From assembly GCA_028023455.1 (NCBI GenBank), contig JAQFVV010012536.1, positions 124,001 to 188,000 of the forward strand: a stretch of 64,000 nucleotides of DNA, given 5' to 3'. Source of the DNA: Epiperipatus broadwayi. Its lineage: Eukaryota; Onychophora; Udeonychophora; Euonychophora; Peripatidae. Positions 11,277-23,182 of this stretch are shown piece by piece (position 1 is the first letter of the stretch; each line of letters opens with the position of its first letter). Made by a program: the position numbers and the translations under genes. The notes under the pieces were generated by a model. The model did no database searches. It was not told the origin of the DNA and worked only from the letters and a program-made list of their open reading frames with translations.

Positions 11277-11642
11277 ATGTATAAAAATGGGACAGCAGGT
11301 CTAGTGCTTTTTAAAACTGTGTTCATAATCACAGTCATTTTAAACAATACAAAAATACTTGCTAATTTGGAAAGATATGATTTAAGAACCATGAGAGAGT
11401 CAATTGAAATATTAAAGAGACCTACTGGTTTAAATAGAACTGATGAAGCACAACGTATTCCAGTTATGTGGAAACCTCTCATTTTATCCAATATTAACTT
11501 AAAATTAATAGGTAAAAATACTGAGGGAAATAAACATGTTGATAAGCCTCATATTGTGAATGCTGAACTTGAATTTCATTTCTCATCTCGCACACAGTCA
11601 CGTTATTTGTTAAGATCTAACGGTTTTTCTTTCAAAAGTTAA
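11277..11642 (+). pseudogene. Possible Penelope-like element C-terminal remnant
   Basis: The 121-codon frame contains KILANLERYDLRTMRESIEI followed by a stretch with NRTDEAQRIPVMWKPLI. In my memory of Penelope-like elements, the end of the GIY-YIG endonuclease region reads similarly: a Lys/Arg-rich REAIEI helix, then N-R-x-E and a P-x-x-W-x-P-L block. Only this C-terminal stretch matches, from about residue 30 to 80. The upstream GIY and YIG motifs were not found. The minus-strand frame 11117-11491 overlaps antisense and is judged a shadow. No repeat partner exists in the window. The assignment needs a profile search. Confidence 0.35.
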
Positions 11643-11649
11643 CCTTGAT

Positions 11650-12315
11650 AATGACGGTTGCTATTCCATCGAAATATCGGTGTTCAATGGAAAACAATAC
11701 ACGGTATAGCCCAAAAAGTTATAATTTATCTACATCATATAACCATGAAAACATTAAGTATAATATATATATATTGCTTAATTCCTGCAAAACGTTCGAC
11801 TGCAAATTGCCATTGTATATATATATATTATAATTTTTTTTAAGATGCAGGTTTTACTTTATTTTATTTAAAATATTATTCTGCTAGATGGAACCATCAG
11901 TATAAAAAATATTTTTGGTCATCTGCATAAGAATTTATATAAACCTGGTCTCTTTTTGTGTGGATTTTTTAATGTGATTTTGAAGTTATGTGATTCATGT
12001 TTCTTCTTAATATCTTTTTATGCGGTTTCTTTTATGCAATAAAGAAGTTCATATTTTACTTAAAATTGGGATTTTCCTGTTTTATATACAAGTATTAAAT
12101 TTTACATACTTCAAATGCCTATTGGAAAAAGGTTTGGCAATAAATTTAGATACCTTAGAAGATTTAGGAAAAGATAATAAAGTAGAAGTGGAACCTGTTT
12201 GTTTCACAGCAAAAATAATTTGAGAAAATCTTCAACTTTCTAATCAATTGGAAAATCATATTTTGTTAATGACATGAATTATGAATAGTTGTATGTCTGC
12301 GTTATGTATGTGCAT
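11650..12315. other. AT-rich stretch without recognised features
   Basis: Short frames at 11645-11833 and 12020-12223 have random composition. A TA microsatellite lies near 11764-11829. Confidence 0.5.
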
Positions 12316-12317
12316 GT

Positions 12318-12510
12318 TTACATTTTCTTTTATACACATATATACATGGAGAAACTTTTAGACAGAAAAAAATTACAATTAAAAATATTTAAAAACTTTT
12401 AATTTCTATTTAAAAAGAATGTATCTTTAAAAGTTCTTAAATATTTTTACTTGTAACTTTTTTCTGTCTAAAAGTTTCTCCATGTATATATGTGTATAAA
12501 AGAAAATTTA
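12318..12510. repeat. Foldback J, about 80 bp arms
   Basis: 12318-12398 and 12430-12510 are near-perfect reverse complements. The outer part contains AGAAACTTTTAGACAG on the left and its complement on the right, and the loop is about 30 bases. It forms one strong hairpin. No TSD or other copy was recognised. Confidence 0.85.
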
Positions 12511-12526
12511 ACTGTTAGTCATTATT

Positions 12527-12640
12527 AACACCCTCATGGAAGCGTGTTATATATATATATATATATATATATAGTTGCACTCATGGAAGCATGTTATATA
12601 CATATATAGTTGCACTTATGGAAGTGCATTCTCTAACAGC
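12527..12640 (+). repeat. Short tandem array of GCACTCATGGAAGC-TA units
   Basis: Three degenerate units, each carrying a CTCATGGAAGCRTGTTATAT-like core followed by a TA run of different length. Confidence 0.6.
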
Positions 12641-13167
12641 TAGATATAACAGTCTAGACATCATGAGCTTCATAAATAATTAGATCTCAAAGATTAATTA
12701 CCGATTACATTATCAACAGAAAACCATTAACACAGCATGAGACTGAAGTTGGCACTAATTGTATTTCCTCTTGTGATGAATCTGATTTCTTACCACTTCA
12801 CAAATGAACCACATATTGTCAAATAGCAACAATGATTAAAATATGCATGAAAATATTTAAAATAAAGTACACATAATAACATATTGTTTTGAATAAAATT
12901 AAATAGTTAATAAAAAAAAGTAAAAAAAGTTTGTCTTGTATTTTTTTTTACGTGAATTTTAAAGTAATTTTACCTTGTAGCTTTGGTTTTATGCGATTTC
13001 TGAAAATTAAGAAACATATGCCATATTTTTCAATGTAAGTTAAATCTATTTTTGTGCAATTTTTTTAGTGCAGGATTTCTGTGGAACATATCTACCACAT
13101 AAAAAGAGATCCAGGTGTAATCAACACTAAGTGTTCGATGTTTTTTATTTTACTTCAATCACAATAT

Positions 13168-15460
13168 TTGAAAACAAGCATAAATTATATACTTAGAGTT
13201 TAAATGTAATTATAGGGGATTTGAACACAGACCTTCAAGCTCTTTTTAGCTATCCATTACATCTCATACAATTGATATACATGACAACACATACATGTGA
13301 AAAAGATAAATGGTCCCCAATATAGGTATTTCATTCTGAACCAGCACTGATAAGTTGGTTTACATCATTATCGCCCACACATATATGTAATCGGACTTAG
13401 TTTATATTAGGATAGCAAATCTTTTTTGATGGACAAGCATCAATCTTCTCCACCCTCCAACTCTTTAGCCATCCCTATCATTGCCATACATATCAATGAT
13501 ATGGATGTCTGAAGAATTAAAAAGTGGAAAAGATTGGGTAAAAGCCTGAAATCTGGGCAAAGCTGCTTGGAGTGTTGATGCTAGACAAAATCAATGAAAT
13601 ATAACGTTACCGGGCCACCACAACTTTTATCTTTTCTTATACAACAAGTTTTTTTTTTCTAATATTGATTAAACAAATAATTTTTATTTCATTTAGAACA
13701 TGATTTCTTTATTATTAAACAAATTTTGATATTCATTTTCATTACTTTTTGTGGGTTTTTTTGTTGGAACCTGATATTTTTTCAACAAATTTTGCTAATT
13801 GTATTTTTTTCTTTTTATCATTTGAAAACTTTGGACTGTTTCACGACATCAAAAAAATTTGTTTGAATCCCACCGCCGAAAAAATAGAATACAATTATTT
13901 TGTTTAGAACTTAATTCTAACTTTCTTTTATTTATTTTTTTGGTCTTGACTAAATGGTTTTTCTTATTATTATTATTATTATTATTAATTTTACTTTTTT
14001 TTTTAAACACAACTTGTTATCACTTTGATTTAGATTATGTTTGAATTAGCCTTTTTTTTTTGGCTACTACAAGAAACAGCTTTTTGAGCGGGGGAGGGGG
14101 GGGATTCGTACTGTTTATTATTAACAAAAAGGCAACAAAAATAGTCAATTATTTTAACAGTGTTGAAAAAAGAGAATCAACTTTTGGACTTGTTTCGCAT
14201 TTTGATTTCTTTTTGGTTGACGTAATTGTTTTTCTTAATATTAAATCCAAATTTACTTTTGTGTTTTTGCCGATTAAAAAAGTGTTTTCAAACACCCACC
14301 CCCACCCACACTTGGAAAAAGAATTGTAATCAAAAAGTCAAGAATTTAACCTTTTTTTTCTTTTTTTGAAACAACTTTTTCTCACTTTTTACTTTGATTT
14401 CTATTTCGTTCGAATTACCTTTTTTTTTTTTTTTTTAGCCTTCTACAATAAACTGCTTTTGGGGTGGGGTGTATTTCGTAATTTGTTATTCTTAAAAAGT
14501 CAACCAAAGTCATCATTTATTTTAACCCCGCTGCAAAAAATTAAATCCAAATACTTGTCAATTTCTAATGAACTAAATAACAAAAAAAAAGGACACAAAC
14601 TTTGGAATTTTTAAAATTATTTATTCGATTTTATTGCATAATAAAAAGTGGACATTATGTGTGCCTGACAAAAAAAACAACACAATCTCACACACATTCC
14701 CCTGATCAGCAATTTATCTGAAGAAAAGTTTCAAAATTGCATGTTTGTCTCAGATCTTTTAGTGGTCTCGAATATTTTCTTCACCACGCTGAAACATGAC
14801 TTAGCATGTGAGCTTTGTCAAAGCCTGTTCAAACATACACTTTGCCAATTTTTTACATGTTAACCTTTTTTTCGGGAAGGGTGGGGACCATATGACAATT
14901 CTTAATAATTAACAACATTTTTAAAATTGAAATGACATTACTTTATTACGGAGATTTGAAAAACTCATACTGCCTTGAAATTTAAACACCCTCAAGCGAC
15001 ACGGTAGTCAGCTATGAAAAGAACGAATATGTGTAAATAGCTTCGAAGCACAAAACAGGCCGTAATATTTTTGTGCAATGTCATGTAAAGTGGCCTAGCT
15101 CAATGGGTTAATACAATATGTAAATATTGTATTAGCCTGTAAGGCCGCGGCTGCCAAAATGGCATTTTTATGTGTTTTGACATGTAAACAATGCCCCAAG
15201 TGGCCGTGCCCGGATTTCAGGCTTTTACCGAAGATTGAAGCCTATCCATTAAAGTTGAAAATTTGTTATTTTAATATATACTGAACACTAATTATATATG
15301 TGTGAGAGATGATGATCTGGACCAACTGATGATTGCTGGTTCAGAATGAAATACATACATTGGGGGACCATTTATCTTTTTCATATGTATGTGGTCATGT
15401 GTATTGATTGTATGAGATTGAGCGGATAGCTGAAGTCTGTGTTCAAACTCCCGGTAATTT
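13168..15460. mobile_element. Family E retroposon copy 3, split by a DNA transposon
   Basis: The left arm (about 13205-13536) and right arm (about 15238-15460) are inverted family E sequences. An exact 11 bp direct repeat, AATCACAATAT, at 13157-13167 and 15461-15471 bounds the whole. The palindrome is interrupted at 13537-15229 by an unrelated element with its own TSD. Without that insert the family E copy would be about 600 bp, similar to copy 2 at 4410-5058. Confidence 0.8.
13537..15229. mobile_element. Nested DNA transposon with 8 bp TSD (hAT- or MULE-like)
   Basis: The ends are inverted. The left begins GGTAAAAGCCTGAAATC, and the right ends with its exact complement; similarity continues to about 34 bp. 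The flanks are AAAGATTG (13529-13536) and GAAGATTG (15230-15237), an 8 bp TSD with one mismatch. hAT and Mutator-like elements leave 8-9 bp, so either is possible; the first bases fit hAT poorly. No transposase frame is visible. T-rich frames at 13859-14044, 14060-14329 and 14366-14614 are low-complexity shadows. The interior contains two diverged copies of a roughly 200 bp unit (about 13985-14200 and 14355-14560), each with a poly-T run and a G-rich run. It is a non-autonomous element. Confidence 0.8.
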
Positions 15461-15471
15461 AATCACAATAT

Positions 15472-16600
15472 AAAATATTGTATCAACTAGTAAAATTGCT
15501 AAGAATTTGACTATTTATTTGTTTTCATGAATTTTAGAGGTTGAATCATAATGTTTTAAATTATCAAGTCATAAAATACCTTTAAAGGTTGTCTATCAAA
15601 GATTTAAAAAAGTGTAAATATGCTTTCATTTTTTATGCTTTTTGATCAATTTTTGTTTTTTCAATTTTCATTATTACCATTTTCTGTGTTCAAAATCCCT
15701 ATTGGCAGATTGAATTAAAGTTCCAAACTTTTTATTGGTCAATTACAGAAACAGCAATAAAAATATATTTATCTTTTAAAACAATGTTTTAGTTTAATTG
15801 TTAAAATGCAAATTAATAATTCAATAGATTACTAAATTAAATGCAAATTTTTCTAAAAATAAATTTATATTTAATAATTGATGAAAATAATGTATAGTAA
15901 TAAACATAAAATAGATGTTTTCCCTCCAATTATAAATTTCAGACATATGTAGATTTCTTTGTCAATTTGCCTTCATGTAAAAGTAAATATTTTCTACCCA
16001 AATCTGAATGGTACTTCTGAAACAATTAATATTTCACAAATATTTTGCATAAAAATTAATAAATGTGTAAAAAAAGTTTCCAAAATATATCTTTTCATTT
16101 TGAAAATCAAAATAAAGAAATAAAAATGTCAAAATCATTGACAGATTCTTTTGTAGAGAGAAATAAAAAACTACCAGTCAGTGTCTTGAAAGGCAGGTTC
16201 TTGTCTTATTGTTATAGCATTAAATTTAAATATTATTGATTTATTAAATGTAGAAAAATTCTGAAGCTGATAGCATTATTTAGGAGTTTTTTTTCTATAT
16301 AATGGGAAATTGGCAAAATAATGTTTAAAATACCAATTGGAAAGCAAGTTAAAGCTGTAGATGCATTGTGACTGTTCATGCTGTTATACCATTAATACAA
16401 TTGGATCTTTTCAGATGGTAAAATGAATAATTCCCCCAAAAATATTATTGCAGATTATTGATATAAATTTTAACAACCTAAAAATAGATTTATTTAGCAA
16501 TCAGTCTTTAAAATTAAAAGTAAAATCAGTACTACTGTTGGAAAATTAAACAGCTATCTAAAAAAGTACATCTGGAAATATACATGTTTTTCAAAAGATA
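15472..16600. other. AT-rich stretch without recognised features
   Basis: No coding signal, family member or structured RNA was identified. Confidence 0.5.
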
Positions 16601-16603
16601 ATG

Positions 16604-16802
<199 letters not shown>

Positions 16803-16994
16803 ACAAAGTACTTGTTTTTTATAAAATGAATTTCTACATTTTCATGGAAGGGTTGGGTGAAGTTAATTGGAATTTTCTAAGATATAAATTTATCTGGAAG
16901 CAGCTGTAAGTAGAAGGTTATAAATTTTGAAATAAACATAAAGTAAATAAATCTTTGTTTTTTTTAATGTATTGTAACTATTCACTTTAATTTT

Positions 16995-17960
16995 TAACCA
17001 TTTTGTACTGCATTGGCATTCTGACAGATTTCTTTGTTCTCTTTTACTTTAAACTTTCAACTTTCACTTTAATATTAAACCATTATAATTTATCAGAATA
17101 TAATAAATTTGACCTCATTTGATAAATATTTTTGTTTAGAAATTAAATAAATTTTTAAAAAAATCACAATTCAGATTTTAAAAATTAGATTTTAATCAAA
17201 ACAAAGCACTGTTTCATCATCAAATTTCAGGTGGAGCAGATTCAATTTGCAAAATGAACAAAACTTTATTTATTTGATGTATGTTTTAAAAATATGAGCA
17301 AATTATTTTTAATATCTAGTAAATCTATCAATTTATGATTTAAAAGTTTTAATTTTTTTCTTAATTTTTATGATATTACTAAATGTTATAACAGACTGTT
17401 GAATGACAATACTTCTAGCTAGTTGTATTTCCCATGACCATAATCTCTATGATAACAATATTCAGAAGAATATATTCTTCTATATTTAAAAATAAAACAA
17501 TTCTGTGAGAAATAAATATGGGTAGTATGCATGGTGAACAATGCCACCTAGTGGCTGGAACTTGCAATGCTGCATTTGAGCCCATACTCTGAACATTTCT
17601 GTGGCTGACACGGAAACAGCACCTCTTGTGGCCACCTAAATATATAATAATATATTTTTGATTTCCAAGAATTATTACCCAATTCCTATAGGAAAATGTT
17701 CATAAACTTTCCAAAAAGTCAAGTTTTTAGACCATTGTAATATTTTTTTGAAGTAATCTTTCAAAGTTTGAGATTGCCAAACACATAATAGGTACTCATC
17801 ATTGGATATTTTGAAAACCTGCCTATTCCATTATCCTGACATCTTTTGAATTTTTTTGAAATTAAAATATCAGAAAAAAGAAATATATGTGAATTTTAAA
17901 GCTTTTTTAAAAAAAAAAAGATTCGCAAAGTTTCCAGTAGAGGCCGAAAAACACAATTAC
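16995..17960 (+). mobile_element. Family G copy 1
   Basis: It is collinear with 54640-55600. Both begin near CATTCTGACAGATTTCTTT, share ATTAAACCATTAT and TTTCCCATGACYRTAATCTC blocks, and end in an A-rich tail-like stretch. Compared with copy 2 it carries an extra segment at 17520-17634. The family has no recognised protein and is probably a non-autonomous DNA transposon or the body of one. Confidence 0.7.
17520..17634. mobile_element. Small insertion inside family G copy 1
   Basis: This segment is absent from the collinear position in family G copy 2. It is GC-richer than its host and bracketed by GCCACCTAGTGGC near its left part and GTGGCCACC near its right end. The flanks share AAATAT. It is probably a short MITE. 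The GCCACCTAGTG motif also occurs at about 26127. Confidence 0.45.
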
Positions 17961-18089
17961 AATTTCTTGACTTCCGGCCTGAGAAAGTTTCATAATTAAA
18001 AACACAACTGTTAAGTAATAAATTTTTTTAGTTAACTCTGTGTATTATTTAATCACTAGATAAATTCTGCTGTTTTAATATATTTAGTT

Positions 18090-18910
18090 GCATTAGATGT
18101 GATATGTTGGACTATTTCTATCATCTATTATTAAATGTTGAATGCCTAGAACATTTTTAAGCTTATTTAAACTTTTCCAAATACAAACTATTAGTAATAA
18201 CATACAAAGACATCCCATGATCACCATTTCTTATGCTTACTTATAACTGTTGTTAAAATAGGCAAAACTCACTATATGTATTGCCACACACAACAAGCTA
18301 GAGTAATCAATGGATGCCAGAAGGCTTGTGCATAAAATTCCCATCTAGTGCCTACTCAGCCAATATTCCCAGACTAGTTTCTGGCATGTGGCCTTCATCA
18401 GTGAGGAGCCTTAGATCTGAGAGCACTGCACCTAGATCTTAGTAATCAATGGATGCCAAAAGGCTTGTGCATAAAATCCCTATCTAGTGCCTACTCATCC
18501 AACATCCCAGACTAGTTTCTGGCTTGTGGCCTTCATCAGTGAGGAGCCTTGGATCGGAGAGCACTGCACCCAGATCTTAGGATTTAACAACATACAAAGA
18601 CAACACAGGCTAGTAGATTACAAAATGTTTCAAGTGGTATTATTTTCTGCTCTTCTCAAGTATTGCTGATGTCACCAGTGACAACTTTAGCGTAGGATTC
18701 AAACTTACATCTTGAAATACTTAAATATCAAATTTTAAGACAATACTCTAACCAACTGATCTATTCTGTGTTGTCTTTGTGCATACTACTAACAGTTGTT
18801 TGTATTTGCAAAAGTTTATAACCTAGTTTAACATTTTCTAAATATTCCACATTAAATGATAGATGATGGGAATAATCCAACATATTATCATACCTTTAAA
18901 TACCATCATC
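18090..18910 (-). mobile_element. SINE family B copy 1 with inverted end, interrupted by family A
   Basis: A tRNA-like head on the minus strand at about 18680-18775 carries TTGGTTAGAGT (A box) and GTTTGAATCC (B box). Its body runs to about 18100 and matches 52204-52505. The bases at about 18776-18905 are a reverse-complement copy of about 18100-18213, so the copy is partly palindromic. A family A element is inserted at 18213-18588. Confidence 0.6.
18213..18588 (+). mobile_element. Family A copy 1 with internal tandem duplication
   Basis: Flanked by an exact 14 bp direct repeat, AACATACAAAGACA, at 18199-18212 and 18589-18602. It starts near the family's CATGATCACC end and stops inside the family consensus, so the distal half of the palindrome is missing. 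Two direct units of 139 bp, at 18303-18441 and 18442-18580, each run from GTAATCAATGGATGCC to AGATCTTAG. It lies inside SINE B copy 1. Confidence 0.85.
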
Positions 18911-19291
18911 ACAAATCTTCTGGCAAACATTGAGCTACATTACTTTAGATTTTTTTTTCAAATGAAATTAAGCAGTACTTTAATAATTTTGATGTTTGAA
19001 TGATGTAGAATATGATATAATGTTATTGTTAATGTTGATACTATAAAAAATACATTTTCTTGTTTATTTCTATTTAATTGTTCTGTTCTGTGCTTATTTT
19101 ATTTTTATATTGTTAATATATATTATTTGTATATGTTAATTTTTTTATGTTTGAAATTTATCTCTAATGAAACAATAATAAAAAATCGCAAAATCTTGAA
19201 ATTTTTAATTCCAACTATCTTTAAAATTCTTGAAGATTTATAATTTTGTCAGCAATCAATTAAATACATGAACATTTATTAATCTATTTTA
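18911..19291. other. AT-rich spacer, nothing recognised
   Basis: No coding or repeat signal was identified. Confidence 0.5.
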
Positions 19292-19303
19292 TATCATAGT
19301 TTT

Positions 19304-19416
19304 TTTTTCCGCATGTGTCATAGCATCAGCCGGGAAGTGAACCCCGCTAACCCAGGACAACTGCTTGTAAAGCAGCCATTGTTGACCTCTCGACCACCAA
19401 TGCTTGACTTTTTTTT
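19304..19416 (-). mobile_element. SINE family D copy 2
   Basis: A tRNA-like SINE on the minus strand flanked by a 12 bp direct repeat, TATCATAGTTTT, at 19292-19303 and 19417-19428. The T run at the low-coordinate side is its poly(A). It carries a short duplication around ACCCCGCTAACCC relative to other copies. Confidence 0.8.
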
Positions 19417-19539
19417 TATCATAGTTTTGAAACAATTTGCAGCTAATATGTTGAATTTTGAAGAACATTTTTTACCCTGCAGAGTGCGCTTTAAAACGTA
19501 ACGTTGACATAATAAAGAATAGGGAGTTGGAGAGATAGA

Positions 19540-20086
19540 TAGCTAGTATGGAGAGTAAAAAGTGTTTAAATATTTATAGAAGTAAACAGAATATTGGGTG
19601 TGAGTTAATTTATGATGATAGCAAGGAAAGTAGTTTACTGTTTAAGGCTAGAATGGGATCTTTAGCAACAGAGGATTATACACATAAATGGGAAAATATG
19701 GGTGATTTAGTCTGCAAGTTGAGTAAGGAAGGCATAGAAAATATCTGGCATCGGTTAATAGAATGTAAATGTCTGAAAGCAGAAAGGATACAAATAATGA
19801 AGTTGTGGAAGAATAAATATGAACAAAGTGATTATATAGAAAGTAGCTTATTGATTTTTATGCTAGGTTTGGGAAAAGGTAAGGGGGTTTTAGATATAAA
19901 GGCCACGAAGTTGACAATGATTATGTTGTGGAAATGGGATGGAGCAGGATAGAAAAGAATATGAGAAAACTTGGGGTGAAGGAATGGAAAAGGAAGTCAA
20001 AGTGGCTAACAGGTTTCTCTGGGCATAATGGCTGAGAAATTCCTGACTCTGTATAAGGAGAAGTCACAGTGCATACATCACATCAC
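19540..20086 (+). pseudogene. LINE 3' end, copy L1
   Basis: The open frame 19548-19952 (134 codons) contains LFKARMGSLATEDYTHKWEN and, later, WHRLIECKCLKAERIQ. The pattern RxGxL...HKW...C...E....H.L.EC..L..ER is typical of the C-terminal Cys/His region of non-LTR retrotransposons, although one Cys pair is degraded here. The 3' end finishes in repeated ACATC units near 20072-20086, a microsatellite tail as many LINEs use. The copy is strongly 5' truncated. The Met at 19548 is the first in the frame and probably not a real start. Confidence 0.55.
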
Positions 20087-20424
20087 ATCTGTTAATTGAA
20101 TGTAAATGCCTGAAAGCAGAAAGGATACAAACAATAAAGCTGTGGAAGAATAAATATAAACAAAGTGATTATATAGAAAGTAGCTTATTGGTTTTTATTC
20201 TGGGTTTGGGAAAAGATAAGGGGGATTTGATATAAAGGCCATGGAGTTGACAAAGATTATGTTGTGGAAATGGGATGGAGTAGGATAGAGAAGAATATGG
20301 GAAAACTTAGAGTGGGGAATGGAAAGAGAAGTCAAAATGGCAGGTAGGTTTCTTTGGGCATAGTTGCTGAGAGATTTCTGACTCAGTATAAGGAGAAGTC
20401 ACAGTCCATCACATCACATCAATC
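20087..20424 (+). pseudogene. LINE 3' end, copy L2, joined to L1
   Basis: It restarts in the middle of the L1 sequence at the GTTAATWGAATGTAAATG block and repeats L1 to its end, again finishing in CATCACATCACATC at about 20410-20424. It therefore looks like a second 5'-truncated insertion placed exactly at the tail of L1, or a slippage tandem. It has a frameshift at about 20229 relative to L1 and is not coding. Confidence 0.65.
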
Positions 20425-21180
20425 GTATATATATATAATAAACTTTTTAAACTAAAGAGTAAATAATTTATTTTTTAAATACGTACATTAAAATAGAGGT
20501 ATATAAATGTGTAATTTTTTAATTACATGAAGTTTTAAAGTAATAGTTGTATATATTTTTTCTTGCTATAAAAATTGTATAATTTATAAACAATTTCTGA
20601 TTCGTTGAAATATAATTTTGATATTTTTCTTAATAGGCATGCACAGAGAGACTTGGAAAATGACGACAGTCTAATGATTTGCTTAATGAAATTTCTAATG
20701 CTTTTGTATAACTATTTGATAAATGAGTTTTTTTTTCTTTTATCAATTGATAACATTTGTATTAGAGATAAATAAACTAATTAACAGCAATTTAATTATC
20801 GTCCGTCAGAATAGTATGTGGAGGAGAAAATCTAACTTAAATTTAATTATTCACTGTAGATAAGGTTTTAGTTATATAACGACTTAATTTTATAATAACT
20901 GTAATTATCATGTATTGTATAGACAAAAAAAGATCTAATAAAATTTAACACATTTTGTTTTATTCCCAACGTAACACAGATTGAATGTAAATTATAAATA
21001 TTTCATCTTCATTTTTTAAAATAAATGTGTTTAAGTATATATATAATGATTGTGTATGGATAAAATATATGTATTCAAAAATTCTAATAACAACTTTAAC
21101 CATGGCCCGATAAAAACTTTGCTACTGAAACTGAAATTTAAAGTATATTGATATTATAAGAAACAAGGTTATGAATTTTA
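20425..21180. other. AT-rich stretch without recognised features
   Basis: Nothing was recognised apart from short A/T tracts. Confidence 0.5.
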
Positions 21181-21275
21181 GGACCAAGAATCAAACCTTT
21201 GATCTCTTATAAAAGTAAAGTAATAAAGAATCATTTCATAAAGGCATAGAGCTGTTGCTCTAACTCAGAGGTTCC
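21180..21275 (-). mobile_element. Weak tRNA-like SINE remnant
   Basis: On the minus strand GAGTTAGAGCAACAG resembles part of an A box, and AAAGGTTTGATTCTTGG a B box, about 60 bases apart. The long spacing makes it doubtful. It may relate to SINE B, whose boxes are similarly far apart. Confidence 0.25.
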
Positions 21276-21310
21276 CAACTTTGAGTACCCATAACCCCAG
21301 AGTGTATGGG
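21269..21310 (+). mobile_element. Possible hAT (Charlie-like) inverted end
   Basis: CAGAGGTTCCCAACTTTGAG resembles the common hAT terminal sequence starting CAGGGGTTCCCAAC. The preceding 8 bases are CTCTAACT. No matching inverted right end was seen downstream, so only one end is supported. Confidence 0.3.
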
Positions 21311-21529
21311 AAGCTTGTCCAGTGGTATAGTGAATAGCATGTAAATGGGTATATTATGTTACTAATACATTACAAAAATAGTTATTTATCAACATTCCCA
21401 GGCTATACCATGTTGATAATGTCTGTTAACCATACCAGTAACATTTCAGGTTCCTTTTTGGAAATGGACACAGTAAGGATGCTTTTTGTACTGCAGGGTC
21501 TGATAAATCAAAATGCTCAGTTAAGATTT

Positions 21530-21631
21530 TTTTCTCATGTGTCATAGCATCAGCCAGGATGCAAACCTGTTAACCCAGGAAAACTGCATATAAAGCAGCC
21601 ATCGCTGACCTCTCAACCACCAATTCTTGAC
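21530..21631 (-). mobile_element. SINE family D copy 3
   Basis: Flanked by an exact 16 bp direct repeat, TGCTCAGTTAAGATTT, at 21514-21529 and 21632-21647. This is the clearest TSD in the family and shows LINE-type retroposition. A T run follows the left TSD as the poly(A). Confidence 0.9.
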
Positions 21632-21886
21632 TGCTCAGTTAAGATTTATTTACCAAATACAGCTTTTATGGAAATTTAATTACTTTTTGTTTTTTATTAT
21701 AATGAATAGAGGGTATTAGATAATTTACTAAAAGGCAAAGGAGTACAGGAACAAAAAAGGTTGGACCTCCAGCCTAACTGATGAATGATTCATTTTAATC
21801 TCAAATAGGATTATGATGTTATGTCTTATGACTTGGTATATATTATTTATATATAATAAATTATTTACTCATATAGTGCTGTTTGA

Positions 21887-23182
21887 ATCTATAACAATCA
21901 TTAGGGATCACCCACTACACATGTGCTGTAAACTAATAAACATTTTGAATAAATACTCTCCTCTCCAAATACAAGATAAAGTTATTTGAAAAGGTAGAAT
22001 GAATCTACCCTACCTTTTTAATATATGTAAATCTTAATCAATTAGCATCTCCAAATACATTGCTTCATTTTTCACTAATTCGCCCCTAGTGAGAATTTCC
22101 ACAAGTTTTATACTGTAATATGTGTATTTTTCTATATACATTATAATATAAAATTTTAGTTTAAAAAACTTCCATAGATGGTTAAAAAGTTGAAAAATTT
22201 TTCAAAATAATAGTATTTAGCTTTACCCTGACAAGTGCCTCTTTTGTATCCTGACACTTTTTTGACATCACCACTTTTACAACATTGTTTACAGAAAATA
22301 GTCTAAATAATCAAAAATGTGTTTATTTGCAAATTTATTGCAATTCTAGATACTTTTTATATTAGAAATCAAAAAATAAATTATTAATAATATATTTTGA
22401 ATGGAAATACTTTATTTTCAAAAATAGAATGTTATATTAATGGACAACACAAATATATAAGCAATCTAATTATAATAATGAGTATGGAAATATCATAATT
22501 TTGCAATAAATATAGAATTTTTTTTAATATTTTGAATAGTTTGTTAGATATAAGAGAAATAACTAAATATTCATTCAGATATTTTTTAAAAATTAAAAAT
22601 AATAAAGATTTCATTGATTTTGCAAAAAGAAAATAATCTTTCTAGACATGATGACATGTAATCTTTTTGTTTTGATTATGATCTCATTTTTTAATATTTA
22701 TAAAAAGAAAATATGAGGATTTAAAATTAATTTCAGTAATAAACAAAAATCTCTATCAAATGAAGTCAAATTTATTATTTTCTGATGAGTAATAATGGAT
22801 TAATCTTAAATTTTATGTCGAACGTGAGAACAAAGAAAATGATACAATCTTAGAGAAGTATCAGAGAGTAAATGTCAAGCATTTGGAAATAAAAGTGTAA
22901 AGATATTAAATCACTTTTAATTTCATTTGCAATGTTTTAATTATTGATGTCAATAATTAAAACAGAAAATAAAATTAATAATGATTAATTAATATCTTCA
23001 CACTCTCATTTCTAAATGCTTAAGATTAGCCTATACATATAAATTTAAGTTAAAAAGCTAGGGTGGGTGTAATATATCTTTTCAAAAGACTTTATCTTGT
23101 GTTTGGAAAGGAGAGTATTCATTAAAGTGTTTACTAGTTTACACAGCATATATTGTGGGTGATCCCTAGTAATTGTTATATT
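21887..23182. mobile_element. Element with about 180 bp inverted ends around a family G body
   Basis: The left end (about 21887-22065) and right end (about 23000-23182) are reverse complements sharing TAGGGATCACCCAC at the outer edge. Between them lie a minus-oriented family G body (about 22050-22850) and a further perfect-looking palindrome at 22860-23035. No TSD was recognised. Probably a non-autonomous DNA transposon with complex inverted structure. The minus-strand frame 22432-22614 is random. Confidence 0.65.
22860..23035. repeat. Tight palindrome inside the family G element
   Basis: The arms at about 22870-22945 and 22949-23030 are reverse complements around the centre ATTATTGATGTCAATAAT near 22947. 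There is almost no loop, so it could extrude as a cruciform. Confidence 0.8.

Noticed and set aside
11117-11491. 124-codon minus-strand frame
   Set aside because: Antisense to the more plausible plus-strand remnant, and its composition is ordinary for AT-rich DNA.
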